From positions 28,194-92,193 of the forward strand of contig NZ_JARAMP010000017.1 in NCBI RefSeq assembly GCF_028802875.1: 64,000 nucleotides of DNA, in the 5' to 3' direction. This document shows, one piece after another, positions 46,586 through 55,031 of this stretch (the stretch's first letter is position 1; each line of letters opens with the position of its first letter). The position numbers and the translations under genes were made by a program. A model generated the notes under the pieces. The model made no database searches. It worked only from the letters and a program-made list of their open reading frames with translations, and was not told the DNA's origin. Source of the stretch: Seohaeicola sp024304985 (lineage in GTDB: Bacteria; Pseudomonadota; Alphaproteobacteria; Rhodobacterales; Rhodobacteraceae).

Positions 46586-47179
46586 TCAGCCCTGCTCGAA
46601 CACCGCCATCTGGCTGGCCCCGCCCAGATCGGGATGCGCACCGGCAATGTCGCGGACCATCACCTGATACCCGTTGCGCCGGGCAACGCCCCCGGCCCAG
46701 TCGCGAAACTGCGCCCGCGTCCATTCAAACTGATGATCCGGGCGGCGGAACCTTGTGCGGGGCACCCCCAGAAGGTCGTTGAACTCGGCATTGGGCGTGG
46801 TCACCACCACAGCGCGCGGGCGCATCACGCCGAACACCGCCGCCTCCAAAGCGCCCAGCGCCCTGGGCGGCAGATGTTCGATCGTCTCCACCAGACAGGC
46901 GCAGTCAAACCCCGCCAGATCGGGATGCGCGGCGGTCATCGACCCCTCCCGCGCCTCTGCCAGCATGCCGCGCGGATGGCGGGCCAGCCTGTCACGGCAC
47001 CGCGCCAGTGCGGCGGTATCCAGATCCAGCCCGACCACCGCCACGATCCCCTCACACTCCAGCAGCGGCAGCATCAGATCCCCTGACCCGCATCCCAGAT
47101 CCAGCAGCCGGGCCGCGCCCAGCGCCTTGACCGTGTCCAGCACGGCCGCCAGCCGTTCTTCGTGCCACCAGTTGCCCAT
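46586..47179 (-). CDS. Stand-alone Hen1-type 3'-terminal RNA ribose 2'-O-methyltransferase domain
   Basis: The 197-residue Rossmann methyltransferase has the SAM site LLDLGCGSGDLMLPLLE. The Hen1 metal-site motif ExxEH appears as CLVETIEHLPPRAL, and the second histidine in FRRPDHQFEWTRAQF. Plant and bacterial Hen1 use these residues to bind Mg or Mn at the RNA 3' end. Bacterial Hen1 normally has an extra N-terminal domain and pairs with the Pnkp repair enzyme. Here only the methyltransferase is present and no Pnkp is nearby. The RNA target is unknown. Confidence 0.78.
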   Translation of the reverse strand: MGNWWHEERLAAVLDTVKALGAARLLDLGCGSGDLMLPLLECEGIVAVVGLDLDTAALARCRDRLARHPRGMLAEAREGSMTAAHPDLAGFDCACLVETIEHLPPRALGALEAAVFGVMRPRAVVVTTPNAEFNDLLGVPRTRFRRPDHQFEWTRAQFRDWAGGVARRNGYQVMVRDIAGAHPDLGGASQMAVFEQG

Positions 47180-47289
47180 GCCCGCCCCCTTGGATGCCGC
47201 AAAGCCCTAGCATGCCCCCGCGCCGCGCATAAGCCCCGCGCAATCGCCCTTGAAGCGGTCTGCAATCTCCCCTAGCCTATCACGTGTAA

Positions 47290-47374
<85 letters not shown>

Positions 47375-47447
47375 GCATCGTCAGGGCAAATCTGCCCGCA
47401 GGACCGTCCTCCCCGTTTGTGATCCATCAACACGCGGGAGGCATGGG

Positions 47448-48251
47448 ATGACCCCCATCGCATTGACAATCGCAGGCTCCGACAGCGGAGGTGGCGCGGG
47501 CATTCAGGCCGATCTCAAGGCGTTCTCGGCCCTTGGCGTTTATGGGGCCAGCGTCATCACGGCGCTGACCGCGCAGAACACCCGCGCGGTTACGCGTGTC
47601 GAACCCGCCAGCCCCGCCATGATCTCCGCGCAAATCGCGGCGGTGTTCGACGATCTTGACATCCACGCCGTGAAACTGGGGATGCTGGGCGGGGTCGAGG
47701 CGATCCGCACCGTCGCGGACGGTCTGCAAGGCCGCCCCATGCCCATCGTGCTCGACCCGGTGATGGTCGCCAAATCCGGCGATGCCCTGCTGCCGGATGA
47801 AGCCGTGGCCACCCTGCGCGCCGTGATGCTGCCCATCGCGACCCTGCTGACCCCCAACCTGCCCGAAGCCGCACGCCTGCTCGACTGCGCCCCGGCAACC
47901 AACGAGGTCGAAATGCAGGATCAGGGCCGCGCCCTGATGGCCTTGGGTGCCAAAGCCGTGCTGATGAAGGGCGGCCACGGCGCGGGCCAGACCTGCACCG
48001 ATCTGCTGATCACGGCCGAAGGCACGCAGATCCTGACCGCGCCGCGCCGCGCCACGCGCAACACCCACGGCACTGGCTGCACCCTGTCGGCGGCCATCGC
48101 CGCAGGGCTGGCGCAGGGTTTGGACCTGCCGCAGGCCGTCACCCGCGCCCATGCCTATCTGCAAGGGGCCATCGCCGCTGCCGATACTCTGACAATCGGT
48201 CATGGTCACGGCCCTGTGCATCATTTCCACGCGGTCTGGCCGCATGTCTGA
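47448..48251 (+). CDS. thiD: Hydroxymethylpyrimidine / HMP-phosphate kinase
   Basis: The 267-residue ribokinase-fold protein starts MTPIALTIAGSDSGGGAGIQADLKAFSALGVYGASVITALTAQNT and ends with the anion-hole motif RNTHGTGCTLSAAIAAGLAQG. It phosphorylates HMP twice to HMP-PP. ATG 47448 follows a GGGAGG ribosome site. It is the first gene after the TPP riboswitch and overlaps thiO by 8 bases. Confidence 0.96.
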   Translation: MTPIALTIAGSDSGGGAGIQADLKAFSALGVYGASVITALTAQNTRAVTRVEPASPAMISAQIAAVFDDLDIHAVKLGMLGGVEAIRTVADGLQGRPMPIVLDPVMVAKSGDALLPDEAVATLRAVMLPIATLLTPNLPEAARLLDCAPATNEVEMQDQGRALMALGAKAVLMKGGHGAGQTCTDLLITAEGTQILTAPRRATRNTHGTGCTLSAAIAAGLAQGLDLPQAVTRAHAYLQGAIAAADTLTIGHGHGPVHHFHAVWPHV

Positions 48252-49218
48252 TGTCACCATCATCGGCGCGGGCGTGGCGGGTCTCTGGGCCGCCTATGCC
48301 CTGTCAAAACGCGGGCTAACCCCGCGCTTGATCGACCGGAACGGCAACCCCGGCGCGCATGGGTGTTCATGGTGGGCGGGCGGGATGCTCGCCCCCTTCT
48401 GCGAAGGCGCCACGTCCGAAGCCGCCGTGATCGCGCATGGGCAGCAGGCGGCAAGCGACTGGGCCGAGGTGACAAAGGTGACGCAAAACGGCTCTCTTGT
48501 GGTCACCCTTGCCCGCGACCGGGCCGAGCTGGACCGTTTCGCCCGCCGCACCACAGGGCATGCCCGCATCAGCGGCGACACCCTCGCCACGTTGGAACCC
48601 GACCTTGCCACGCCGGGGCGCGAGGCGCTGTATTTCGACACCGAATCCCACCTGACCCCGCGCGCCGCGCTGGCCGATCTGGTGGCGGCCCTTACCGCCC
48701 GTGGCATCACGATTGAACAGGCCGAGGCCACGCCCGACGACGTCCACGGCACCGTGCTGGATTGCCGTGGCCTTGCCGCCAAACTGCCCTCCTTGCGCGG
48801 GGTGCGCGGCGAAATGGTCATGCTCAAAACCCATGAAGTGCGGCTCTCGCGCCCCGTGCGCCTGCTGCACCCGCGCCACCCGCTCTATATCGTGCCGCGT
48901 GGGGATGGCGTGTTCATGCTGGGTGCCACCCAGATCGAAAGCGCCGCCCCCGGCCCCATCACCGCCCGCGCCCTGCTGGAACTGCTGTCCGCCGCCTATG
49001 CCCTGCATCCCGCCTTCGCCGAGGCCGAGGTGATCGAAACCGGGGCCGACCTGCGCCCCGCCTTTGTCGATCACGTCCCCCGCGTGATCCGGCAGGGCCG
49101 CGTGCTGCATCTGAATGGCCTGTTCCGCCACGGCTATCTGATGGCCCCGGCACTGGCGCGGCAGGCAGCGGATTATCTTGAACATGGCACCAAAGGAGAC
49201 CTGTTCCATGAGGATTGA
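48244..49218 (+). CDS. thiO: Glycine oxidase for thiazole synthesis
   Basis: The 324-residue flavoprotein has the FAD motif VTIIGAGVAGLWAAYALSKRG and the DAAO-type WWAGGMLAPFCEG and VPRGDGVFMLGATQIE segments, ending with LNGLFRHGYLMAPALARQAADYL. It oxidises glycine to the dehydroglycine (iminoacetate) used by ThiG, so this host makes thiazole by the oxygen-dependent route, not with ThiH. It overlaps both thiD and thiS. Confidence 0.93.
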   Translation: MSDVTIIGAGVAGLWAAYALSKRGLTPRLIDRNGNPGAHGCSWWAGGMLAPFCEGATSEAAVIAHGQQAASDWAEVTKVTQNGSLVVTLARDRAELDRFARRTTGHARISGDTLATLEPDLATPGREALYFDTESHLTPRAALADLVAALTARGITIEQAEATPDDVHGTVLDCRGLAAKLPSLRGVRGEMVMLKTHEVRLSRPVRLLHPRHPLYIVPRGDGVFMLGATQIESAAPGPITARALLELLSAAYALHPAFAEAEVIETGADLRPAFVDHVPRVIRQGRVLHLNGLFRHGYLMAPALARQAADYLEHGTKGDLFHED

Positions 49219-49405
49219 GGTGAACGGAGAGGCGCGCGAGGTCACGGCCACGACCCTTGCCGCCGCGCTGGACGAACTGGGCTGGGGCACGGCCAAGGTG
49301 GCCACCGCGCTCAACGGCGATTTCGTGCCTGCCAGCGCCCGCGCGGACCAAGCCTTGCGCGATGGCGACAGGCTCGAAGTCCTCGCCCCCATGCAGGGGG
49401 GCTGA
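49208..49405 (+). CDS. thiS: Sulfur carrier protein ThiS
   Basis: The 65-residue ubiquitin-like protein starts at ATG 49208 inside the end of thiO and ends with the required Gly-Gly (LEVLAPMQGG). ThiF adenylates this C-terminus and it then carries the thiocarboxylate sulfur to ThiG. It lies 3 bases before thiG. Confidence 0.96.
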   Translation: MRIEVNGEAREVTATTLAAALDELGWGTAKVATALNGDFVPASARADQALRDGDRLEVLAPMQGG

Positions 49406-49408
49406 GCG

Positions 49409-50170
49409 ATGCGCGAATTCTATGGCGTCACCCTCGACAGCCCGCTGATGCTGGGCACGGCGCAATACCCATCTCCGGCGGTGATGGAGGCAGCCTTCCG
49501 CGCCTCGGGCGCATCCGTGGCCACGGTGTCGCTGCGCCGCGAAACCGGCGGCGGGCAGGCGTTTTGGCAGATCATCAAGGGCCTGGGCGTGCATGTCCTG
49601 CCTAATACCGCAGGCTGCTATAGCGCGCGTGAGGCTATCACCACCGCCCGCATGGCGCGCGAGGTGTTCGAGACGAACTGGATCAAGCTGGAAGTCATCG
49701 GCCATGCCGACACGCTGCAACCCGACCCCTTTGGCACGCTGGAGGCGGCTGAGACCCTCTCGTCCGAGGGGTTCGAGGTCTTCCCCTACATGACCGAGGA
49801 TCAGGTCCTCGCCCAGCGTCTTGTCGATGCGGGTTGCCGCGTCCTGATGCCATGGGGGGCGCCCATCGGGTCCGGTCTGGGGCTGAACAACCGCTACGGT
49901 CTGCGCACCCTGCGCGCGGCCTTCCCTGATATCCCCATGGTCGTGGACGCGGGGCTTGGCCTGCCCAGCCATGCGGGGGATGCCATGGAAATGGGCTTTG
50001 ACGCCGTGCTGTTGAACACCGCCGTGGCGCAGGCCGACGATCCCGCGCTGATGGCCCAAGCCTTCGGCATGGCCGCGCGCGCGGGGCAAATGGCGCATCG
50101 CGCAGGCCCGATGGCCCCGCGTGACATGGCCGTCCCCTCTACCCCCGTCATCGGAAAGGCCTGGCTATGA
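49409..50170 (+). CDS. thiG: Thiazole synthase
   Basis: The 253-residue TIM-barrel protein has the thiazole-synthase features NTAGCYSAREAITTARMAREVFETNWIKLEVIGH, including the Schiff-base lysine, MPWGAPIGSGLGLNN, VVDAGLGLPSHAGDAMEMGFDAVLLNTAVAQADDP. It joins deoxyxylulose-5-phosphate, dehydroglycine and ThiS-COSH into the thiazole phosphate. It overlaps thiE by 4 bases. Confidence 0.97.
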   Translation: MREFYGVTLDSPLMLGTAQYPSPAVMEAAFRASGASVATVSLRRETGGGQAFWQIIKGLGVHVLPNTAGCYSAREAITTARMAREVFETNWIKLEVIGHADTLQPDPFGTLEAAETLSSEGFEVFPYMTEDQVLAQRLVDAGCRVLMPWGAPIGSGLGLNNRYGLRTLRAAFPDIPMVVDAGLGLPSHAGDAMEMGFDAVLLNTAVAQADDPALMAQAFGMAARAGQMAHRAGPMAPRDMAVPSTPVIGKAWL

Positions 50171-50763
50171 TGCTGCCCCGCTTCTATCCCATTTTCGATA
50201 GCGCCCGCTGGCTGGAACGCGCCCTGCCCTTGGGCGTCAAACTGGTGCAACTGCGCCTCAAGGATATGGACGACGCCGCCTTGCGGGCTGAAATCCGTCT
50301 TGGCCTGACCCTTGCCCGCCAGCATGGTGCCGCCTTGGTCGTCAATGATCACTGGCAGATCGCCATGGATGAAGGCGCGGATTGGCTGCATCTGGGGCAG
50401 GAAGACCTTGATACCGCCGATATTCCGGCCATCCGCCGCGCCGGACTGAAACTGGGCCTGTCCACCCATGACCATGCCGAACTCGACCGCGCGCTGGCGC
50501 TGTCGCCCGATTACGTGGCCTTGGGTCCGGTCTATCCCACCATCCTCAAGCAGATGAAATGGCATCAGCAGGGGGTGGATCGGGTGACTGAATGGAAGCG
50601 TCTGGCGGGCGATGTGCCGCTTTGCGCCATCGGTGGCCTCACACCGGAACGGGGCCGGGAATGTCTGGACGCAGGGGCCGATCTGGTCGCCGCCGTGACC
50701 GATATCACCCTGAACCCCGACCCCGAGGGGCGGATGCGCGACTGGCTGCGGGTCACCGCATGA
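50167..50763 (+). CDS. thiE: Thiamine phosphate synthase
   Basis: The 198-residue TIM-barrel protein contains VKLVQLRLKDMDDAALRAEI, NDHWQIAMDEGADWLHLGQEDLD, GLSTHDHAELDRAL and VALGPVYPT, the ThiE substrate-binding motifs. It couples HMP-PP to the thiazole phosphate to give thiamine phosphate. The stop overlaps the thiF start (ATGA). Confidence 0.95.
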   Translation: MMLPRFYPIFDSARWLERALPLGVKLVQLRLKDMDDAALRAEIRLGLTLARQHGAALVVNDHWQIAMDEGADWLHLGQEDLDTADIPAIRRAGLKLGLSTHDHAELDRALALSPDYVALGPVYPTILKQMKWHQQGVDRVTEWKRLAGDVPLCAIGGLTPERGRECLDAGADLVAAVTDITLNPDPEGRMRDWLRVTA

Positions 50764-51719
50764 GCCGCTATGCCCGCCAGATGATCCTGCCAGAGGTGGG
50801 TGCCTCAGGTCAGGCAAGGCTCACAGCCGCCCATGTGCTGGTCGTGGGCGCAGGCGGCTTGGGCGTGCCCGTGCTGCAATATCTTGTCGGCGCAGGCGTG
50901 GGGCGGATCACGCTGGTTGATGGGGACCGCATCGCCGCGCATAACCTGCACCGCCAGCCGCTCTATCGCATGGATCAGGTGGGACGTTACAAGGCCGAGG
51001 CGGCGGCCGAGGCTCTGGCCGCGCTGAACCCCGAGGTGACAGTCACCCCGGTGACCACATGGCTCGATCCCGCCAATGCCCCCGCGCTGGTGGCTGCTGC
51101 CGATCTGGTCATGGACTGCGCCGACACCTTCGCGGCCAGCCTCACCCTGTCCGACACCTGCATGGCGGCGGGCAAACCCCTGATCGCCGCCTCCGCGCTG
51201 GCCCTGTCTGGCTATGTCGGCGGCTTCTGCGGGGGTGCACCCAGCCTGCGCGCGCTGTTCCCCGACCTGCCCGAACGTGGCGCCACCTGTGACACCGCGG
51301 GCGTAATGGGCCCGGTGGTGGCCACCATCGGCGCGATACAGGCGCAGATGGCACTCTCAACCCTGCTGGACCTGCGCCCCTCCCCCCTTGGTCAACTGAT
51401 CACCTTCGACGCCGCCCGCTGGCGCCTTGGCGGCTTCCGCTTCGACCGCGCACCCGAACCTGCGCAACCCATTCCCTTCATCGCCCCATCGCAGATCACC
51501 CCGGACGATCTGGTCTTCGACCTTCGGACCGAAGAACCCGCCCCCTTCCGCGCAGATGCGCGGCACGGCGCGCTCGATCCCGCCTTCACCCCGCCGCCCG
51601 GCACACCCCGCGTGATCCTCGCCTGCCGCACCGGCCTGCGCGCCCATCACGCAGGAGCCGCCCTGCGATCCCGCTGGACAGGGCACATCGCCCTCCTCGC
51701 TGTCCCCCCAACCGACTGA
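50760..51719 (+). CDS. thiF: ThiF/MoeB-type ThiS adenylyltransferase with a rhodanese-like tail
   Basis: The 319-residue protein has the E1-type fold: RYARQMILPEVGASGQARL, VLVVGAGGLGVPVLQYL, DGDRIAAHNLHRQPLY and TCDTAGVMGPVVATIGAIQAQMAL. After about residue 240 a rhodanese-like tail carries ILACRTGLRAHHAG. It activates ThiS for sulfur transfer. The first zinc CxxC of MoeB/ThiF is missing: the aligned stretch reads SLRALFP where homologues have CYRCLFP-like residues. Such zinc-free members exist. The tail may deliver the sulfur. Confidence 0.9.
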   Translation: MSRYARQMILPEVGASGQARLTAAHVLVVGAGGLGVPVLQYLVGAGVGRITLVDGDRIAAHNLHRQPLYRMDQVGRYKAEAAAEALAALNPEVTVTPVTTWLDPANAPALVAAADLVMDCADTFAASLTLSDTCMAAGKPLIAASALALSGYVGGFCGGAPSLRALFPDLPERGATCDTAGVMGPVVATIGAIQAQMALSTLLDLRPSPLGQLITFDAARWRLGGFRFDRAPEPAQPIPFIAPSQITPDDLVFDLRTEEPAPFRADARHGALDPAFTPPPGTPRVILACRTGLRAHHAGAALRSRWTGHIALLAVPPTD

Positions 51720-51736
51720 CCCCGAAAGGCCCCCCG

Positions 51737-52690
51737 ATGAAACGCACCCTGACAACCCTCGCCCTGACACTTGCCCTTGCCCTTCCCGCACAGGCGCAGG
51801 CGCAGGACAAGCTGACCCTCATGCTCGACTGGTTCGTGAACCCCGATCACGGCCCCATCATTCTGGCGCAGGAACTGGGCTATTTCGCCGATGCGGGTCT
51901 CGAGGTCGAGATCGTCACCCCCGCTGACCCCAACGACCCGCCCCGCATGGTCGCCGCAGGCCGCGTGGACCTTGCCGTCTCCTATCAGCCGCAGCTTCAC
52001 CTCAGCCGCCATGCGGGCCTGCCGCTGACCCGCGTGGGCACGCTGATCGAAACCCCGCTCACCTGCCTTGTCACCTTGGCGGATGGCCCCGTCGGGTCCA
52101 TCCCCGACCTGAAAACCCGCAAGGTCGGCTTTGCCGTTGCGGGCGTGCAGGAGGTGATGCTGAACGCCATGCTCGCCCATCACGGTCTTGCGCCCACAGA
52201 TGTCGAACAGATCAATATCGGCTGGTCGATCAGCCCCGCGCTGATGTCAGGTCAGGTCGATGCCGTCATCGGCGCCTTTCGCAATTTCGAGCTGAACCAA
52301 CTGGCGCTGGAGGGGCGCGAGGGGCGCTGCTTCTACCCCGAGGCGGAAGGCATCCCCGCCTATGACGAGCTGATCTATGTAGCCGATCCCGCCCGCATGG
52401 ACACCGGGGTGATCGCCCGCTTCCTGCACGCCATCGAACGCGCCGCCCTGCATATCGTGAACCAGCCCGAGGCCGCGTGGGAGATGTTCCGCAGCACCGA
52501 TGCCACGCTGGATACCGACCTCAACCGTCTGGCCTGGGCCGACACTTGGCCGCGCTTTGCCATGCGCCCGGCTGCCCTTGACCTTGGCCGCTACACCCGG
52601 TTCGAGGCGTTTCTGGCCGAGGCGGGCGCGACACCGGGCGGTATCCCCGCCGCCGATCTGGCGGTGGACGTGACCGGAGCCACCGAATGA
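51737..52690 (+). CDS. thiY: ABC-transporter substrate-binding protein for thiamine pyrimidine precursor
   Basis: The 317-residue protein has a signal peptide (TLTTLALTLALALPAQAQAQ) and the NMT1/THI5-like core LTLMLDWFVNPDHGPIILAQELGYFADAGLEVEIV and MVAAGRVDLAVSYQPQL. Placement beside tenA and ABC genes marks ThiY, which binds N-formyl-aminomethyl-pyrimidine (a thiamine breakdown product) or HMP. Overlaps with tenA (ATGA) couple the genes. Confidence 0.9.
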   Translation: MKRTLTTLALTLALALPAQAQAQDKLTLMLDWFVNPDHGPIILAQELGYFADAGLEVEIVTPADPNDPPRMVAAGRVDLAVSYQPQLHLSRHAGLPLTRVGTLIETPLTCLVTLADGPVGSIPDLKTRKVGFAVAGVQEVMLNAMLAHHGLAPTDVEQINIGWSISPALMSGQVDAVIGAFRNFELNQLALEGREGRCFYPEAEGIPAYDELIYVADPARMDTGVIARFLHAIERAALHIVNQPEAAWEMFRSTDATLDTDLNRLAWADTWPRFAMRPAALDLGRYTRFEAFLAEAGATPGGIPAADLAVDVTGATE

Positions 52691-53361
52691 CCGCGCCCGA
52701 TTATGGCCGCGCCTTCACCCTGTGGCGCGCATCCGCCCCGCACTGGCACGCCTACACCCATCACGCCTTTGTCGAAGGGCTGCGCACAGGCACCCTGCCC
52801 CGCAACGCGTTCCTGCATTACCTCAAACAGGATTACGTCTTCCTGATCCACTTCTCGCGCGCATGGGCGTTGGCCGCTGCCAAATCCGACACGCTGGCCG
52901 AGATGCAGGCCGCCAGCGCCACGCTGCATGCGCTGGCGCATGTAGAGATGCCCCTGCATGTCCGCCTCTGCGCCGAAGCGGGCATCCCCGAAGAGGCGCT
53001 GCAATCGACCGGGGAAGCCGCACAGAACCTTGCCTATACCCGCTATGTGCTGGAGGCGGGCTATTCAGGTGACTTCCTCGATCTGATGGCGGCACTCGCC
53101 CCTTGCGTGTTGGGCTATGGCGAAATCGGCGCGCGGCTGGCAGGGACCACAGGCCCCTATGCCGACTGGTGCGCCACCTATGGCGGGGCCGACTATCAGC
53201 AGCTTTGCCACGATGTCGGCACACTGATCGATGGAGCGCTGATCCACCGCCTTGGCCCTGACTGGCCCAGCCTGCCCCGCGCCCAAAGCCTTGCCGCCCG
53301 CTTCGCCACCGCGACGCGGCTTGAGGTCGGCTTTTGGGATATGGGCCTTTTCCCCGCATGA
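52687..53361 (+). CDS. tenA: Aminopyrimidine aminohydrolase / thiaminase II (TenA)
   Basis: The 224-residue all-helical protein matches TenA: NAFLHYLKQDYVFLIHFSRAWALAAAKS and LAPCVLGYGEIGARL, which includes the catalytic Cys. TenA deaminates aminomethyl-HMP to HMP in thiamine salvage. Inside the ThiXYZ cluster it processes what the transporter brings in. Confidence 0.94.
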   Translation: MTAPDYGRAFTLWRASAPHWHAYTHHAFVEGLRTGTLPRNAFLHYLKQDYVFLIHFSRAWALAAAKSDTLAEMQAASATLHALAHVEMPLHVRLCAEAGIPEEALQSTGEAAQNLAYTRYVLEAGYSGDFLDLMAALAPCVLGYGEIGARLAGTTGPYADWCATYGGADYQQLCHDVGTLIDGALIHRLGPDWPSLPRAQSLAARFATATRLEVGFWDMGLFPA

Positions 53362-54083
53362 CCGCCCCCGCCCTGCAAATCGCGGGCGATCTGCGGCTGG
53401 GGGGGCAGACCCTTTGCCCCGCGCTGAACCTGACATGTCCGGCGGCACAATGGACCGTGCTCCTTGGCCCTTCCGGCGTGGGCAAATCCACTCTTGCCCG
53501 GATGATCGCGGATGTTCCCTGCCCCGCGCATCTGACAGGCGGGATCACCGCCAGCGATGGCAAACCGCTGGACGGGCGCGTGATCCTGATGGCCCAGACC
53601 GATCAATTGCTGCCTTGGGCCAGTGTTCTGGACAATGTCACCCTTGGCGCGCGGCTGCGCGGACAAAACCCGGACCGCGCCCGCGCGCTGGACCTGCTGA
53701 ACCGCGTGGGTCTTGACGGATATGCCACCCGCCGCCCCGCGACCCTGTCAGGCGGGCAGCGGCAGCGCGTGGCGCTGGCCCGCACATTGATGGAGGATCG
53801 CCCCATCGTGGTCATGGACGAGCCGTTCTCCGCCCTCGACGCCGCCACCCGCGCCACGATGCAGGACGCGACCGCGACGCTGCTGCGCGGGCGCACGGTG
53901 ATCCTGATCACCCATGACCCGTTGGAGGCCGCGCGTCTGGCCCATCACGCCCATCTGATGCGGACAGATGGACTGCACCCTCTGCCCCTGCCCGCGACCG
54001 CCCCACCCCGCGCCCTGTCCGATCAGGCCACGCTGTCGGCACAGGCCGATCTCTATGCACGGCTGATGCAGGTGCCTGCATGA
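53358..54083 (+). CDS. thiZ: ABC-transporter ATPase of the ThiXYZ system
   Basis: The 241-residue ATPase has Walker A GPSGVGKST, Q-loop MAQTDQLLPW, signature LSGGQRQRVALARTL and Walker B PIVVMDEPFSALDAATR. It powers import through ThiX. The ATG overlaps the stop of tenA; an earlier ATG at 53334 is less fitting. Confidence 0.92.
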   Translation: MTAPALQIAGDLRLGGQTLCPALNLTCPAAQWTVLLGPSGVGKSTLARMIADVPCPAHLTGGITASDGKPLDGRVILMAQTDQLLPWASVLDNVTLGARLRGQNPDRARALDLLNRVGLDGYATRRPATLSGGQRQRVALARTLMEDRPIVVMDEPFSALDAATRATMQDATATLLRGRTVILITHDPLEAARLAHHAHLMRTDGLHPLPLPATAPPRALSDQATLSAQADLYARLMQVPA

Positions 54084-54814
54084 CGCGCCTTCTGCCCGGC
54101 CTGGCCGCCCTCGCCTTTGCCCTGACCCTGTGGCAAGCCATTGTCTGGCTGACAGGGGTGCCGCATTTCATCCTGCCCGGCCCCGCCCGCGTGGGGGCGG
54201 CGCTGCTGAACAACGCCGCGCTGTTGGTGCATCAGGCAGGGTTCACGCTGGCCAACCTCGGCATGGGCCTTGCGGCCGGGATCACCCTCGGCATCGCCTC
54301 CGCCCTCAACCTTGCCATGTCGCCTGCCGCGCGGGTGCTCTTGCGTCCGCTCATGGTCTTTGCCCAAGCCGTGCCGGTTTTCGCTCTGGCCCCCATCGTC
54401 ACGCTCTGGCTGGGCTATGGCGCACCGTCCAAGATCGTGATGGTGGCGCTGGTCACCTATTTCCCTGTCACCTCGGCCTTTTTCGACGGGCTGATGCGCT
54501 TGCCGCCCATCCTCGACGACCTGACACGGCAGATGCAGGCCAAGCCCCTGCGCCGCCTGATGCTGGTGCAACTGCCCCATGCCCTGCCCGCCTTGGGATC
54601 AGGGCTACGGCTGGCGGCGGTGCAGGCGCCTTTTGCGGTCATCATCGCGGAATGGGTCGGCGCATCAAAAGGGTTGGGCCATCTGATGCTGATCTCCAAC
54701 GGGCGTGGCCAGACCGACCTGATGTTCGCGGCGCTGATCCTTCTGGCCAGCCTCAGCCTGATGCTTTTTCTGGCCGTAGACCGTCTGGCGCGGCACTGGG
54801 ACCGCAGGGTTTAG
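54080..54814 (+). CDS. thiX: ABC-transporter permease of the ThiXYZ system
   Basis: The 244-residue protein has about six membrane helices in the binding-protein-dependent permease fold (ITLGIASALNLAMSPAARVLLRPL, VPVFALAPIVTLWLGYG, and EWVGASKGLGHLMLISNGRGQTDLMFAALILLASLSLMLFLAVDRLA). It ends the ten-gene thi operon. It is related to the taurine/nitrate and ThiX permeases. Confidence 0.9.
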   Translation: MTRLLPGLAALAFALTLWQAIVWLTGVPHFILPGPARVGAALLNNAALLVHQAGFTLANLGMGLAAGITLGIASALNLAMSPAARVLLRPLMVFAQAVPVFALAPIVTLWLGYGAPSKIVMVALVTYFPVTSAFFDGLMRLPPILDDLTRQMQAKPLRRLMLVQLPHALPALGSGLRLAAVQAPFAVIIAEWVGASKGLGHLMLISNGRGQTDLMFAALILLASLSLMLFLAVDRLARHWDRRV

Positions 54815-55031
54815 GCCGCCTGCCATACCGGGCATCACGGTGCCGCATTTTTCCGATTGGCCTCCGCCCGGCAAGCACCTAGACTCGCGACTGTCTGTGA
54901 ATGGTGATGCAGGGCGCGCGGGGTATGTCGCAGCGTGCCTGCCCGTGTGGTAGGATCGGTATCTTGACAATTGCGCCCCTGTTGGACTGTCCCGCAGACG
55001 CCCCGACGCCCCTGACAGCAAGACGGCGCGC

